Positions 11,546 through 23,060 of a DNA stretch of 64,000 nucleotides are shown here, in pieces. The DNA is from Ridgeia piscesae (Eukaryota; Annelida; Polychaeta; Sabellida; Siboglinidae). Below the pieces are notes generated by a model that was not told the DNA's origin, made no database searches, and worked only from the letters and a program-made list of their open reading frames with translations. The position numbers and the translations under genes were made by a program. The DNA lies in assembly GCA_025642075.2 (NCBI GenBank), contig JAODUO010000113.1, positions 432,501 to 496,500 of the forward strand, given 5' to 3'. Position 1 is the first letter of the stretch; each line of letters starts with the position of its first letter.

Positions 11546-12048
11546 CTATTCAACACACTTGGGGGTTAAGACGTCACATTTGTCTTTTATGTGCCTCAAG
11601 TAGTGGCCAGTGCAATGAGGCAGGCGCACGTACTCAAAGACAGTTTCTAAGGACGGCTTCCTGTTGGGAAGGTCATGATGGACCCAATCCAGCACACACT
11701 CGACATTGATGTCATCTTCTTTGACGAAGGCGGTCAAATCGCTGCAAGACAACTCCTTGAACTGGTCAGTAAATGCCACCGTTTGGAACTCGGCTAGCAT
11801 CAGTTCTTTGACTTTCCTCTGCACCTTACACAGTCGAAACGATGCGGCTAATCTGAAGAATTCGCCACAGTTGTTCAGGTCGACTTGAGACATCGTGAAG
11901 TCTTCACAGCCAGCTTTCAGGGCATCCAGCTGTAAGACGTCACATGCCCTGACAACATTCTCCACGTTGTCGACGGTCAGCTCTATTTCACCGGTGTAAA
12001 TATAGTCTATGATACTGGTCATAATCACCGGCTCCATTGTCACCTGGA
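11546..12048 (-). CDS. BTB-BACK (Kelch-like family) exon, partial gene
   Basis: About 165 codons on the minus strand. The start is the last part of a BTB domain (IIDYIYTGEIEL, NVENVVRACDVLQL, a classic KLHL signature). A BACK domain follows (NCGEFFRLAASFRLCKVQ, LSCSDLTAFVKEDDINVE, CVLDWVHHDL, VRLPHCTGHYL), then a stop after PKCVE. A plausible acceptor (CAGTCCAG|GTGACAATGG in minus orientation, near 12048) precedes the first ATG, so the BTB N-terminus should be on an upstream exon that I could not find. KLHL proteins normally continue into six Kelch repeats; none are visible downstream. It is either the last exon of a BTB-BACK-only protein (substrate adaptor for Cullin-3 ligases by family knowledge) or a truncated duplicate. 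Confidence 0.75.
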
Positions 12049-12049
12049 C

Positions 12050-12290
12050 TGTGTTGGCCCAACAAGGGATTGTAATTTAGCCAACGTTGGATTATAATTT
12101 GCCAACGTTGGACAATGTTGGCCCAACAAGGGATTGTAATTTAGCCAACGTTGGATTATAATTTGCCAACGTTGGCCCAACACGTTGGGCCAATGTAGGG
12201 CCAACGAGCAAAATGACGTTGGCCCAACGTATGTTGCCAACGTTGGCCCAATGTAAAATGCCAACGTTGGCCTAACGTAGGTCTGCTATC
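12050..12290. repeat. Palindromic CCAACGTTGG repeat cluster
   Basis: Multiple copies of CCAACGTTGG / TTGGCCCAACGTTGG, including a direct duplication (about 12053-12113 and 12115-12175). The core is self-complementary. It abuts the acceptor of the BTB-BACK exon, so it occupies the 3' end of the preceding intron or marks the breakpoint of a truncated copy. Similar palindromic repeats are known to me from many marine invertebrate genomes; the mobilising enzyme is not in this window. Confidence 0.85.
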
Positions 12291-15200
12291 TGGGACGAGG
12301 GTGTACATGAGCATTGTTTCGTCGTCTCCCGCGTATTGCGAAATCTATGAAGCAAGGGTCGTTTTCCCAAAGTAATTGCTGCGCGCGCATTATTAATTCG
12401 CGTTATTGTATAACGTTTTACCTACCAAGGATGATTCTCCTATGAAACGTGACAATCTTTACATGTAAGGGGTATTCTTGATAGAAAAATGTTGTACGGG
12501 CGTAGTAGACATGTAGTCAAAGAATAATCCTGATTGTTGGCACCCAAGCTGAAAATGGTCTATAAAGATAATGTTCATTAATAATTATAATTCACACCCA
12601 CCCACCCACGCGCATGTACGCACGCACGCACGCACACACGCACACACACACTCAAGCATATGCTGATCGACTATATATCACAAAAACAGCTAACGCTATA
12701 CTGAGTACTAACAGTATGTGTGCACTGTGCACACAACATACATAGTGGCTTTAATGTTTGTATAGGAACACCAGCAGGGTGTGAACCTGCCACACACAAC
12801 ACTAACACGTCATTACCATAAACTGTGCAAGTAGGCAGAATGGTTAGATAAATCTTGCAGAATATTCTAAAGAAAACCAACATGTTATTTGGCTAAGAGG
12901 AATGTCGCGTAAACGCAACCGCTTCGCGTGGAACGGTAGGGCATAAAGTGCTGCCAACCTACGGATCCTGGATAATCAAAGTGGCGACACATGGTGCCAA
13001 ATAGTTCACATAAAATGTTACATTTCGTAATAACGGTTATTTAAAGTTTTTGGTTATAGAGCCGAATAATCACAAATGAAACACAAACGTAGCCATTGAA
13101 CGCATTCACACAAGAATGTTTAGATATAAATGAGGCATATTTATAATCTAATTTTTCCAACAAACATATTTTTATTATTTCAAATTGGCAATACCAAGTG
13201 TAACTTGACCATTATTTTGGCATTTTTATCGTTTTTTGGCGATATTGGAATCCTTCAGTTTGTGGAATTCGTTTTGACTTTTGTAGCATTTTAGGTAAAT
13301 TCTTAAAGTGACATGCCAGTTATTTGATGTTTGTGTCATAACATACATTCACAGGAACTGTCGGTGAATTTAGTAAACGTTTATCATGGTGGTAATTTGT
13401 GTAAAAACCAAGTTACCGTTGCTTGTAAGTTACACGATGCCGCTGGGCCTGTAAGGTCCCAAATAAGATATAAAAGACCACGCGGCCCTGGGTCTGGACC
13501 CTGGATTTTTCACGGAATGTTCTAGTCTTTTTGTATCTTAAAATAAATACATTTTCGAATACATTTTACGTTCATCGTAACGGCAGTCTCGTGGTGGAGA
13601 TTATACAAGAGACTACAACTAAAGAGAGCACTCCAACCAGCAACAAGTCTAAATTACAAGTGCAAGGACAGCTTTTTCTTTGAATTTAATACTTTAAAAC
13701 TTATTTGAAACAAGTCGTAAGGCATTGTCCATTGTGTTCGATTGTCCAGGTAATCCACCATCTTGTTTATACACAAATGTCACAATTTCAAACAAATGCT
13801 GTGTATTGTTTACCATGGAACTTGACTGATTGATGCAGTAGTATTTTAATGAATAATACCACCTCTATGACTCTAAGCGTAAGCCTGACAAAGATAACCA
13901 TTCTTTGGGTGATCAGCCAAAGATGTGCAGCTGAATGGGATTGTTTCTTTTATTTTATTGCAACAAACACACCTTGCAGTTGTGTATTGCCCACCATGGG
14001 TCCAGGACAATGTGAATTCAGCCTGGTATTAAATTGCATGGCCTACTGCCACATTAAATTTATAAATGACCCAACGTGTGCGTGCTATATCATTTATGAA
14101 CTTTTTAGTTGATTCCGTTAATTCATATGTAATTGTAATGAAAAACATAGTATAATTATATTCGTAAACATTTCTGAAGTGTAATTTAAGTGGCCAATGA
14201 AAGTTAATTGGTTTTATGTAATTAAACACACCGTAATTGTAACTGGCAATAACCCATAGATAAAGCTGCCCAATCCATTCGTTGGCCCATTACCATTCTG
14301 GTTCTTTTATGTCCAGATGTGTAATGTGTTAACAGTTTAGCTGGTATGCACACTGCACAGTCAGTTTAACTTTAAAATGTATACTCGTCTTTTTTAATTG
14401 CCAAAAACCGAATCGTTATTATGTTGGGTATAACTGGTGAAACAATATTCAGCTGTTGACGTCCTGCACTTTTTGGGTCACATGCTTATAATATTTTTTA
14501 TTAGTATGTGAACATGATATAATATGTGTGTATGTATGCTTGTACTAACAAAATTTATGTACTTTCAACAAATTCTATACCTACTTGGGGTCAATAAATA
14601 TGGTTATGGTCTTCTTGGCCTTCTATTATTCGAAACATAATATTATACTCGTATTAATAAATATGTGTGGCTGAGTATAACTAATTTGAAAGTACAGACA
14701 GTGTACTAACTTGTTCAGAAAAAGTTTGGCAAATGCAGGGGCATCACAGCTTCTGTTCATATTCTAGGTCTGGCTTTTCGTCGTTCCACAAATCCATGCT
14801 GGCTTTTCCTAAATAAACCGTCTGGTGCGGAATTTGTCATTGTCCATAATGTTGCCATTTTTCGTCGAGTCTGGCATAATATGTTGTGGGGTGTAAATGA
14901 TGTCAAACAAGAAAAAGTTGTACGATAACTTGCGAACATTATGAAAATAAACAGAAATGACCATGGGTCAGAGGTCAGTCTCACTAAACTTGCACATGTC
15001 CACCAATGACCTAGGATATTATAGTCAATACTGGATATCTTCGCTTTTTCAAACAATTAGTTAGAAATGCTAGGGACAAAATTTATTTATGGGAATGAGT
15101 GGAGATAGTAGGTTTAAGTACTAAAATGTTTCTGGTTAAGATATGATTTTCTGGCATGGAATGTAAGTACACTCGACCCCCAACCTATAAGTACCAGAAA

Positions 15201-15395
15201 AATATACTTAAATACTTGACCCCCAACCCTAACCTTAAAATGTTACGTCCCTTAAAATTTTGATGAACAGATGCTTTATATATACATACATGACATCATT
15301 TGACACATCCAATAAATATAAATGCTCCATCAATGATAATGATGCAACATATGTGTAATAGGATTTGAGTTTGAGCAATGATGTTATGTGTTTAG
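12291..15395. other. Noncoding region upstream of the Tudor gene
   Basis: Contains a short CA/ACGC microsatellite (12596-12660) and AT-rich DNA. I searched for a RING or B-box exon to complete the Tudor gene and saw none. ORFs at 13331-13525 (+), 13849-14112 (+) and 14757-15056 (-) show no recognisable motif. Confidence 0.4.
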
Positions 15396-15531
15396 ATGTG
15401 TCAGCCACAAGATGGCGCTAGCAAAGAAGCGACACATCGAGCAGGCAAAGGTTCGGGTGCGAGAGAAGCTGGCGGCTATTGAACAGCAGAGGGACAGCAT
15501 CATGCAATATGTCGATTGTCAGCTCCACCAG
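15396..15531 (+). CDS. Tudor gene exon 1 (first exon seen): coiled coil
   Basis: The acceptor is GTGTTTAG at 15395 and the donor is CCACCAG|GTCAGT at 15531/15532. After one carry-over base the frame reads C-V-S-H-K then a charged helix (MALAKKRHIEQAKVRVREK, then LAAIEQQRDSIMQY). The C..H residues and following helix resemble the end of a B-box with its coiled coil. It ends in phase 0. It might also be a true first exon, starting at the ATG at 15412. Confidence 0.65.
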
Positions 15532-15922
15532 GTCAGTCCAGGGAGCAGACATTATTTTTTTCTGGCAGAGAGGGGGTCATTATTTTTGAGAAAGATTGAA
15601 ACAATATGCAGTGTTTAAAGCATGCTCAACGTAATTTTTTCAAATTGAAAACTTAATTATATATAGTGTAATATAAAGTCACAAATGTCTACTTTTATAA
15701 CACTCCCTAAAATTTGAAGTAGAGTTTTGAAAACTAGTATGGTTTATTAATTTATTTGTACTGCCTATTCAAATGTTATAGAAATTCCTGTTTTTAAGAC
15801 TACACATGAAATCCCAATTTTGATGTTATAATTGATATATGCACGTTCTATTTACTGACTAAGAACATTTATATACTGTTTGCGAGAAATACGACAAAAT
15901 TACATAATTATTTTGTTTGTAG

Positions 15923-16064
15923 GCAAAGGATTCGGCCACGTCTCTGCTGCAGATTACCGACCGCGCACAGTTCATGCATCAGTTCCGTCCCATCATGCAA
16001 CAGTTGGAGGAGTGTTTAAACACGTTGTTTATGATACAAGCGTCACTACCTGCAGACGATACTG
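15923..16064 (+). CDS. Tudor gene exon 2: end of coiled coil
   Basis: The acceptor is TTTGTTTGTAG and the donor ACTG|GTAGAT. Phase 0 in, phase 1 out. It encodes AKDSATSLLQITDRAQFMHQ and a helical continuation containing LEECLNTLFMIQ, ending ASLPADDT. The heptad-like leucines continue the helix from exon 1. An ORF in another frame (15880-16068) is a shadow. Confidence 0.7.
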
Positions 16065-16195
16065 GTAGATCATTTTATAAGATGGATGTCTTCAACTGTT
16101 AAATGACAATATTTGTGAAGGCATTTTTTTTTGTACGAAATTGATCTAGTTGTCTTTAGTACGATTGTAATTTTGTTCATTTTAGTGTCTACATA

Positions 16196-16232
16196 TACAT
16201 ACACGCACGCGCACGCATACACGCACGCACAC

Positions 16233-16299
<67 letters not shown>

Positions 16300-16326
16300 C
16301 ACACAATATATGTATATTTTATATTA

Positions 16327-16373
<47 letters not shown>

Positions 16374-16402
16374 GTATGTATATATATATATATATATATA
16401 TA
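16196..16402. repeat. (CA)n followed by (TA)n microsatellites in intron 2
   Basis: About 30 CA repeats (16236-16298) and two TA runs (about 16331-16362 and 16379-16402). The reading frames across them are low-complexity artefacts. Confidence 0.95.
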
Positions 16403-16560
16403 CAGTACAACATGGGTATAAAAACACGCATATAATGAATTTACGGATATAATGAAAACATTTCTTATGTACACATTTTTTCGCTATCGTTTCCATTATA
16501 AGCATTCACGCATATTTCGAAAATGGATATAACGTATTCATTGAACACATTTTCCCAAAA
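16402..16560 (+). mobile_element. Possible pogo/Tigger-type DNA transposon end
   Basis: The segment begins TACAGTACAACATGGGTATA and continues with motifs such as CGCATATAATGAATTTACGG and GGATATAACG. 'CAGT.(A)AC....TATAA.(G)AA...CGGATATAA' is a common pattern of Tigger/pogo termini. No opposite end or transposase was identified; the TATAACA-rich stretch near 18196-18215 is a weak candidate. Confidence 0.35.
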
Positions 16561-18355
16561 ATTTGTCACCATAAATTTCTTTCCACCTGAGTCAAACTTA
16601 TTTTAAGTAATGCTTACAGTAGCCATGGGTAGAGTTATTATACTAATTCAGGCAGTTAGACTGATTTTGGGAGCTGTTTTGAAGTGGACTTTAGCAAGTT
16701 GCCGGTGAGTAACTGTGGGCCGTGGCGTAGGCGTAACCAGAGATTGCCAGGCCAGGTCGCCATGGATTGCCGAAGTGTTTTTGAATTTGAATTTTTCGTT
16801 CAATACCCTGGAATGTTCTTGAATTTTACTGAATGTTCTTGAAGAGTATCGTGAACATCACGCACAATAGTGGCGAAATGTCGACGAACGAATTATAGTA
16901 ATATGTTGCGAAAGCAACATGGTAGTAACACGATTCGCTAGATGGCATGTGACTAGTAATGAACTCGATCGCTCTATGTCACCACTCGAACATGTGAACC
17001 AATCAGAAGCGCTCTCTTGTTACATGTCTGGCCACTCACCCGCTACCGTCCATAGCGTTTATTTTAATTTTGTTTCCATCACAGTATTTACTTTATGGTT
17101 GACATAATCGCCAAGCTGCAACTGAAAGGTAACTGCAAATTTAGATAGACACAAGTAGCTTAGTGGACAATGACTATAAAATAGAAAAAGATCGCCACCA
17201 CATGCAAAAAAAATTTCTCTGCACAAAGCAATCTTTAAAAAAATATGTCGCATATAATATGTCGTGTATAATGTAAATGGCAACACATTCACAGGCATTG
17301 CATTGCAAGCACAACTTATGTCAAGTATGACCTTTTAGAAGGCAAATGAAGGAAGGAATCCCCGAGGAAATATCTATTAGATTGAACAATGAACTAAAAG
17401 GACTGACTCAAGGCAGGGAACCAGTGGACGTGGCAACATTTTGTTTTAAATAACATCACATCTTCAGAGTGACAATGATTTTGGGTTATTCTTCCGAGGA
17501 TCTTAGGACGTGTGTGGGTTTTATAAATTATAGTGCATTATGAATCTTTTTTGTTTGTGTTTAAAAAAAGATATCCACAGTACAGTCCAACTGTTTGCAA
17601 AGTACTGTAAACTTTCATATATTATTTGTGGTCTGGTGTTACAATACTTCTACACATAAAAGTAATATGTTTGCAATTTTATGTCAGATTTGAAAGTGTA
17701 TTAAAAGAAATTAGTCTGAAAATATTTGTTTAATTTACTCCTCAGTTGGCCGCACAGGATTCAAATGTTCCTCGGAAGTGACTTGCCTCCTCTCACATGT
17801 CTGATACATTTAATGGTAACATTTGTAAATGTTTTAAATGCTTTTTCACCTTTTCCCAACAAATGTTGCTGTTTAACGAATATCTGTCCAACTTAAAATG
17901 GCAGAGATGTTCACAAACACTGCCGACCATGGAAGCCATGCCATGGCCGCTCAGAACACTAGTGCAAATGATTAGGTCAGTGAGGGAAATAATCAAAGGT
18001 GGTTGTTGCTGCCCAATAATCTATGATTAAATGAACCTTGATGCACATAGAAGTGTCATCTTCTTATAGTATACTCTGCTCATGTTAGCTGATTACAAAC
18101 TCGCTTGTATTTCATCATCGAATCGATTGTAGTGAGCAAAGCCAGATAGTATAAAAACTTGCTCAGAGCACTGCCACCTAGCTGATAATCATCGTTTATA
18201 ACAAATGCACGGATATAACAGACTCATTAGCTACCCACAAAGTAGTTTGTTTTTAACAAATGCAAATGTATATATGTAGATATTATACCACATATGTGTT
18301 TGTTATAAGTGTGTCATACTGTATATATGTATGTATATATATATATACATATGTG

Positions 18356-18356
<1 letters not shown>
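16561..18356. other. Intron 2 interior, nothing firmly identified
   Basis: AT-rich intronic DNA. A short open stretch at 17340-17450 reads QMKEGIPEEISIRLNNELKG after an acceptor-like CTTTTAG, but it is not needed to join exons 2 and 3 in phase and has no matching donor; it may be a transposon remnant. Confidence 0.35.
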
Positions 18357-18393
<37 letters not shown>

Positions 18394-18396
18394 ACA

Positions 18397-18443
<47 letters not shown>

Positions 18444-18514
18444 ACATACACACACACACCACATACACACACACACCACACACACCACAACACACACACC
18501 ACATACACACACAC

Positions 18515-18551
<37 letters not shown>

Positions 18552-18632
18552 ACACACCACATACACACACACCACATACACACACACCACACACACACAC
18601 ACACCACAACACACCCACACACACACATACAC
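18357..18632. repeat. (CA)n microsatellite with CCACA interruptions
   Basis: About 275 bp of CA dinucleotides broken by periodic ACCACATACA blocks, which create a higher-order repeat. It lies about 100 bp upstream of exon 3. All the Thr/His and Cys/Val ORFs here are artefacts. Confidence 0.95.
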
Positions 18633-18730
18633 CTATGTTGTATCATAACTAGCATCTAAGTATTTTACTGTCTATAACCGGTGCATTACAGTTGTTTGAA
18701 AACAAAAGTAATTTTATTATTTTGCTGCAG

Positions 18731-19295
18731 AGACGTCCGGAGATGATGCATCAGACATTGGATTAGAAGACACACTGACACCTGGTGGAGACGTAACGAA
18801 CCGGACATGCAGTGTGTCATCAGCAGGAGTTACCGGTGACACTTCTCGAGACGAACATGATTTCTCATGTGACACGCTGGAAACAAATGCTCCTGCAGTG
18901 TCAGAGAGCACGGACGAGTCAAACATTTCACAGAGTGCCAATCCCGCCAGCGAACTGGCGAATGATGCCACTAAAGTTACTGATAGCGATACCGTGTGCC
19001 GTGCAAAAGATGCTGTTCAAACTCCACGCGTTCCTGCATTGGCAGAAACGACTGATGTCGTTACTCGTGACGGACCATGCCCGACAAGCTCAACACCAAC
19101 AGATGTTGGTGGCAGCACTGTTGCACGCAGGGTGGCAGCACTGGGCGGTTGGGGCGATCGTGGACTGAAGGTGCCGACCTTGACCCTGTATGAGGACGCC
19201 AATCTCGACTTGTTTGTCACGGAGGTGGTCAGTCCGTCACTGTTCTGGGTTCAGCCGCTGAGCTCAAAACTTGAAGAGATGATGGCAGAACTGAT
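18731..19295 (+). CDS. Tudor gene exon 3: acidic linker and start of extended Tudor 1
   Basis: The acceptor is TTTGCTGCAG and the donor CTGAT|GTAGGT. Phase 1 in, phase 2 out. The first ~135 residues are Ser/Thr/Asp-rich and likely disordered (e.g. TSGDDASDIGLEDTLTPGG). The last ~45 residues are the SN-like start of an extended Tudor domain: VPTLTLYEDANLDLFVTEVV, SPSLFWVQPL, SSKLEEMMAEL. 'SP..FWVQ' is the typical entry strand of eTud domains. Confidence 0.85.
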
Positions 19296-19948
19296 GTAGG
19301 TGGTTTTTGTGGAAACCAACACTGACCTTCTGAATGATTTTATTGATATGTTTTATTATTCATTCCCAATTTTTTTTTTATTAACCTGCGTTGAAGTCTA
19401 AACTTTTTGTGTCAAGATTTGTTCTTTTTTAGAAGGAGGCAGTCTGTTCTTAGGTTTATATTTTATTATGTAATTTAAAATTCTTAACAATCCTGCCAAC
19501 TCACGCTTCTTTTAGTCTAAGATTGTGTTTGCAAAATGAGAATTAGCCAAGGGAGCATGCTCAAATCGCCTTTGGTGAATGTTTCAGAGACCAGGTTGTC
19601 TGTCACTGCATGTTGCTCCTACCTGGACAAGTTTGAGGTGGAAAGTTGGCATTGCACAAATAAGAGCAAGCTCTGTCAGAATAATAGAGCCAGTTGTAAT
19701 GTTACTGCACTGTGTGTTGCAATGTTGCTGAATCTGGGGATCATTCATTGTCATTCCCGATTTCACTCCTCAGCAGTGATCTTGTACGTATATTGAAAAC
19801 TGCCTATATCAGGATGTATTACTGGGACACACTTGTCAGTGTCTCATGGAAATAATGTCCTTTATAATATCGCAGTGACATTTTATAAACACTAGATAAA
19901 TTTGACAATAGATTCTTTTAATGGTGTATTTTCCTGTCATTATTGCAG

Positions 19949-20097
19949 TGTCTACCACTCCAAGTTGCAGCCGACCGATGCCGGGTACCGTTTAGCCAGT
20001 CGGCCGACACCCGGTATGTTGGTATGTGCGTGCTTTACACGTGACGACAACTGGTACCGGGCTCGCGTCATCTCCATTCACGTTGACAGTCGCACTG
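19949..20097 (+). CDS. Tudor gene exon 4: Tudor core, first half
   Basis: The acceptor is TCATTATTGCAG and the donor CACTG|GTACGT. One base completes the Ile codon from exon 3. The sequence contains PTPGMLVCACFTRDDNWYRA then RVISIHVDSRTG. 'G..V.A.F..D..WYRA.V' is the first half of the canonical Tudor barrel, with cage-forming aromatic positions present. Confidence 0.9.
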
Positions 20098-20672
20098 GTA
20101 CGTGTGTGACATCAGAGCAAAGTTGTGATTGCAAAAGTCATATGCTGCTGAAATTCTATAAACGTCAGTAAACAATAGATGTACAAAATGACATGTCAGA
20201 TGGATGACATGGCGAATATGTGTCATGTTTGATCTTGCGTGGATTAGCAATTTTCATGTATTTTCTGGCCACTACAGTACGTGTGTTATATGACCTGCCA
20301 ATTGATGTCTGAGTCTGCATTAGATGATAATACACAAAACAATAAGTATTTTTGTTTTTGGCATGACAAATCTTGTCATCTGGATTATGTTCAACCCAGT
20401 AAGACATTCCTACAATCAGATGTTCCAGTTCAGCGAACACTCAGTAATTACTACCGAGGCTAATTGCAGGTAAACAAAAATCAAAAAGCATTCTTCGCTA
20501 AATGTCAAATACTTTTTAAGAAAGAATTTAAATACAAATTCAAATACTTTTCATTTCTAAACGCCAAATACAATTACAAATACTTTGAGAAAAGTATATA
20601 AATTCTTTCAGATACAAATGTATTTGACCCCATGTCTGTCACGACACAACACTAATGGTGCCATTGTTTCAG

Positions 20673-20806
20673 ACACGGCATGCGAAGTGGACGTCTTATA
20701 CATTGATTATGGGAATCGAGAACGAACGACACTGGGTAGGCTTAGGCCAATGCCCGAGAACTTCACAAAGTTACCATGTCATGCTTTCACATGCGCTCTC
20801 GCCGAG
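20673..20806 (+). CDS. Tudor gene exon 5: Tudor core, second half
   Basis: The acceptor is CATTGTTTCAG and the donor GCCGAG|GTTAGT. It encodes TACEVDVLYIDYGNRERTTL then LRPMPENFTKLPCHAFTCALAE. VLYIDYGN is the hallmark of a methylarginine-binding Tudor domain: Tyr, Asp and Asn are all retained, so the site looks functional. Confidence 0.92.
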
Positions 20807-21021
20807 GTTAGTCTCGCAGCAAACAAATCATATTTACCTTATTAGAATTATGTAACTGTACTTAGACGTTATCCACAAAATTATAGCATGTGAATCGTTT
20901 GGCAATTTGAAACCAAACGCCCTTGTTCTACTTTATAATGCTTCAATAATATATGTTCGTGTACACCATCATTAAAATTATAGTTTACTCTTTGACAAAA
21001 ACAACGATGCATACATCTATG

Positions 21022-21027
<6 letters not shown>

Positions 21028-21058
<31 letters not shown>
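21028..21058. repeat. (TA)n microsatellite in intron 5
   Basis: A short pure TA run. Confidence 0.9.
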
Positions 21059-21063
<5 letters not shown>

Positions 21064-21460
21064 CTTGGCATGTAGATTAATTGTTGACGTGTAAAATTAA
21101 GTCTATTAAAATAATAACACAACATGACGTAGTAAACTGTTGGGTTTTTGCTGGAGTACTGTTAAAATCTAACAAGAAAAGCTGAACAGTAAATATGATA
21201 TCTGTCAAAATCACGAGGCTAAGTACCTTAAACGAGAGCTGTGTGCGGGGAGGTCAATTTAACACGTCATGCTGCTGTAGCAAGTCGTATATGCTGATGC
21301 AGGGCATATATTACGTAAACATTGTTTGTGAGGACCATATCTACAGACCGCATCAGCTGTTTCTTCAACACAAATTGCAGAATTCCATTTCACAAAATGT
21401 CTGCTAGAAGTGATAAACTCGAGAAGCAAACCCAAATTTCTTTGATGTACCACGTTGCAG

Positions 21461-22139
21461 ATTGCACCACCAGATGGCAGTGTGACATGGCAAGCTGAAC
21501 AAATCATCGAGTTCGCGCAGATGGTCCTCAACGGCAAGATGTTGTATGCGTCATTCACGCCACCTGGTGGCGACTGCCCGCTCTACTTCGTCGAGCTGTA
21601 TCGTCTGAACCCGTCTCAGACCACCGGGATGTCACTGATGAACAGCGTCAGTGAACTGCTCATCCTGGAGCGGAAGGCACGTAAGGCGACCAGGGATGTT
21701 GTCGTACAGGTCTTCATGGACACCATCTTGCATGACACGCCACCAGAGGGCTCCCTTCCCGAGATATTTGTTCACCAACTACAAATGCCTGAGTTTGTGA
21801 TGCACAGTGTCACAAACGAGAAGACAAAGATATCAGACAACGTTGGTGTGACAGCCGCAAAGAAGGCCCTCGCAAAGGAGAAGGAACGGAACCGTGCGGT
21901 TCGCGAGAGTTTGAGGAAGCGAAAGGAGGCACGCTGCCACAGCGAAGTTGCGAAGAAGCCAGTGTCGCCATCTGGTGCCACATCAGTTAGCGTGTCCGGC
22001 GACGACATGTACAGCGAGGTGATGGGATCCAGCGCTGACAGCTTGCAGAATGACTTCTCGGTGGCGGCAGAGGGCACCACCAGTACTCCGGTGACCGGAG
22101 TGCACCAGGGGGCACCACTGAAGTGCACCGCATCGCAGA
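21461..22139 (+). CDS. Tudor gene exon 6: end of eTud 1 and charged helix
   Basis: The acceptor is ACCACGTTGCAG and the donor CGCAGA|GTAAGC. Phase 0 in, phase 1 out, 679 bp. The first part completes the SN-like lobe (QAEQIIEFAQMVLNGKMLYA, PLYFVELYRLN). Then comes a basic helical stretch (AAKKALAKEKERNRAVRESL, RKRKEARCHSEVAKK), which may form a coiled coil or RNA-contacting segment, followed by a Ser/Gly/Thr-rich tail. Confidence 0.88.
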
Positions 22140-22666
22140 GTAAGCACACCGTACACGGGGTCAATTACAAGAGTACTTTATTACAGCAACCGTCTTGATT
22201 TTTCAGTAGTTGTTTTGGAACCAATGTTAATGGAACCAGAATTTTTTATTGGCTGGTCATGATTGAGATAATCTTTCTGGTAGTATCATTTAGACAACAT
22301 TTTAGTTTTGTATGTACAGGGCTGTATACCAAAATTGAAATGTAATAGCAGATATACATAGTCCAAATTACACTTAAATTTCCCGGTCATAATTGACGTA
22401 CTTTGCTGATGATCTCATTATGGAAAGTTTTTATTTTGTTGGAATTGGTATCATGGCAAAGATCCATTCAGGCTTTTTCGCTTGGTTTGATATTAATCAC
22501 ATCAGTCAGTAGTCAGTACTAGTGTCCAGTCATCCGAACTGCTTGAGGTGCTATAAGATCTATTCTCCGAAGTACCATCTCAACTTCGGTAAGTTATGGG
22601 TAAATTATCATGTAGGAGACTCCCACTCAACAGGTAGTAGACAGGAGAACTCTAATGCCCTTGCAG

Positions 22667-22678
22667 TAATGTCATCAG
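22667..22678 (+). CDS. Candidate 12-nt microexon
   Basis: TAATGTCATCAG is flanked by TGCCCTTGCAG upstream and a perfect donor GTACGT downstream. It is a multiple of three, and in the phase needed between exons 6 and 7 it gives I-M-S-S plus a phase-1 base, with no stop. It may be optional (alternative splicing) or chance. Confidence 0.25.
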
Positions 22679-23060
22679 GTACGTTTCATTTATAAAAATT
22701 GTGTGAATTTATTGGCTTATCTCTTCCTGCTTACAGAGTCTTCTGTTTTTATTTACATATTTTTAACCAAAATTTATTTGTTCTACTAACATAATTTTTT
22801 AATGAAAATCTGTGGGTTAAGAATAAAAAGAAATATCAAAATCCGTTCCGAAATTAATATGTAAAAACGGATGACAACATCCATAGCTGAGAAACCCACG
22901 TGTTGTTACTAACATAAGTTTAAGATGAGTTTCGTTGGTGTAGGAAAAATCTCGGAGAAGTATGAACATACACAACCGATGACCATTGGCTTAGTTGAAA
23001 GTCTCTTTTGAGAGTGTAAGTGTGACTGTAATAAATTACATTTCCTGTAATTGGCCCCAG

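Noticed and set aside
17340..17450. Possible extra exon reading QMKEGIPEEISIRLNNELKG
   Set aside because: Exons 2 and 3 of the Tudor gene already join in phase without it, and it has no donor; may be a transposon remnant.
18260..18659. His/Thr- and Cys/Val-rich ORFs
   Set aside because: Translation of a (CA)n microsatellite.
20460..20640. AAATAC-rich stretch upstream of exon 5 as a hAT-type MITE
   Set aside because: Motifs such as CAAATACTTT recur, but no ends or inverted repeats could be fixed; left out of the feature list.
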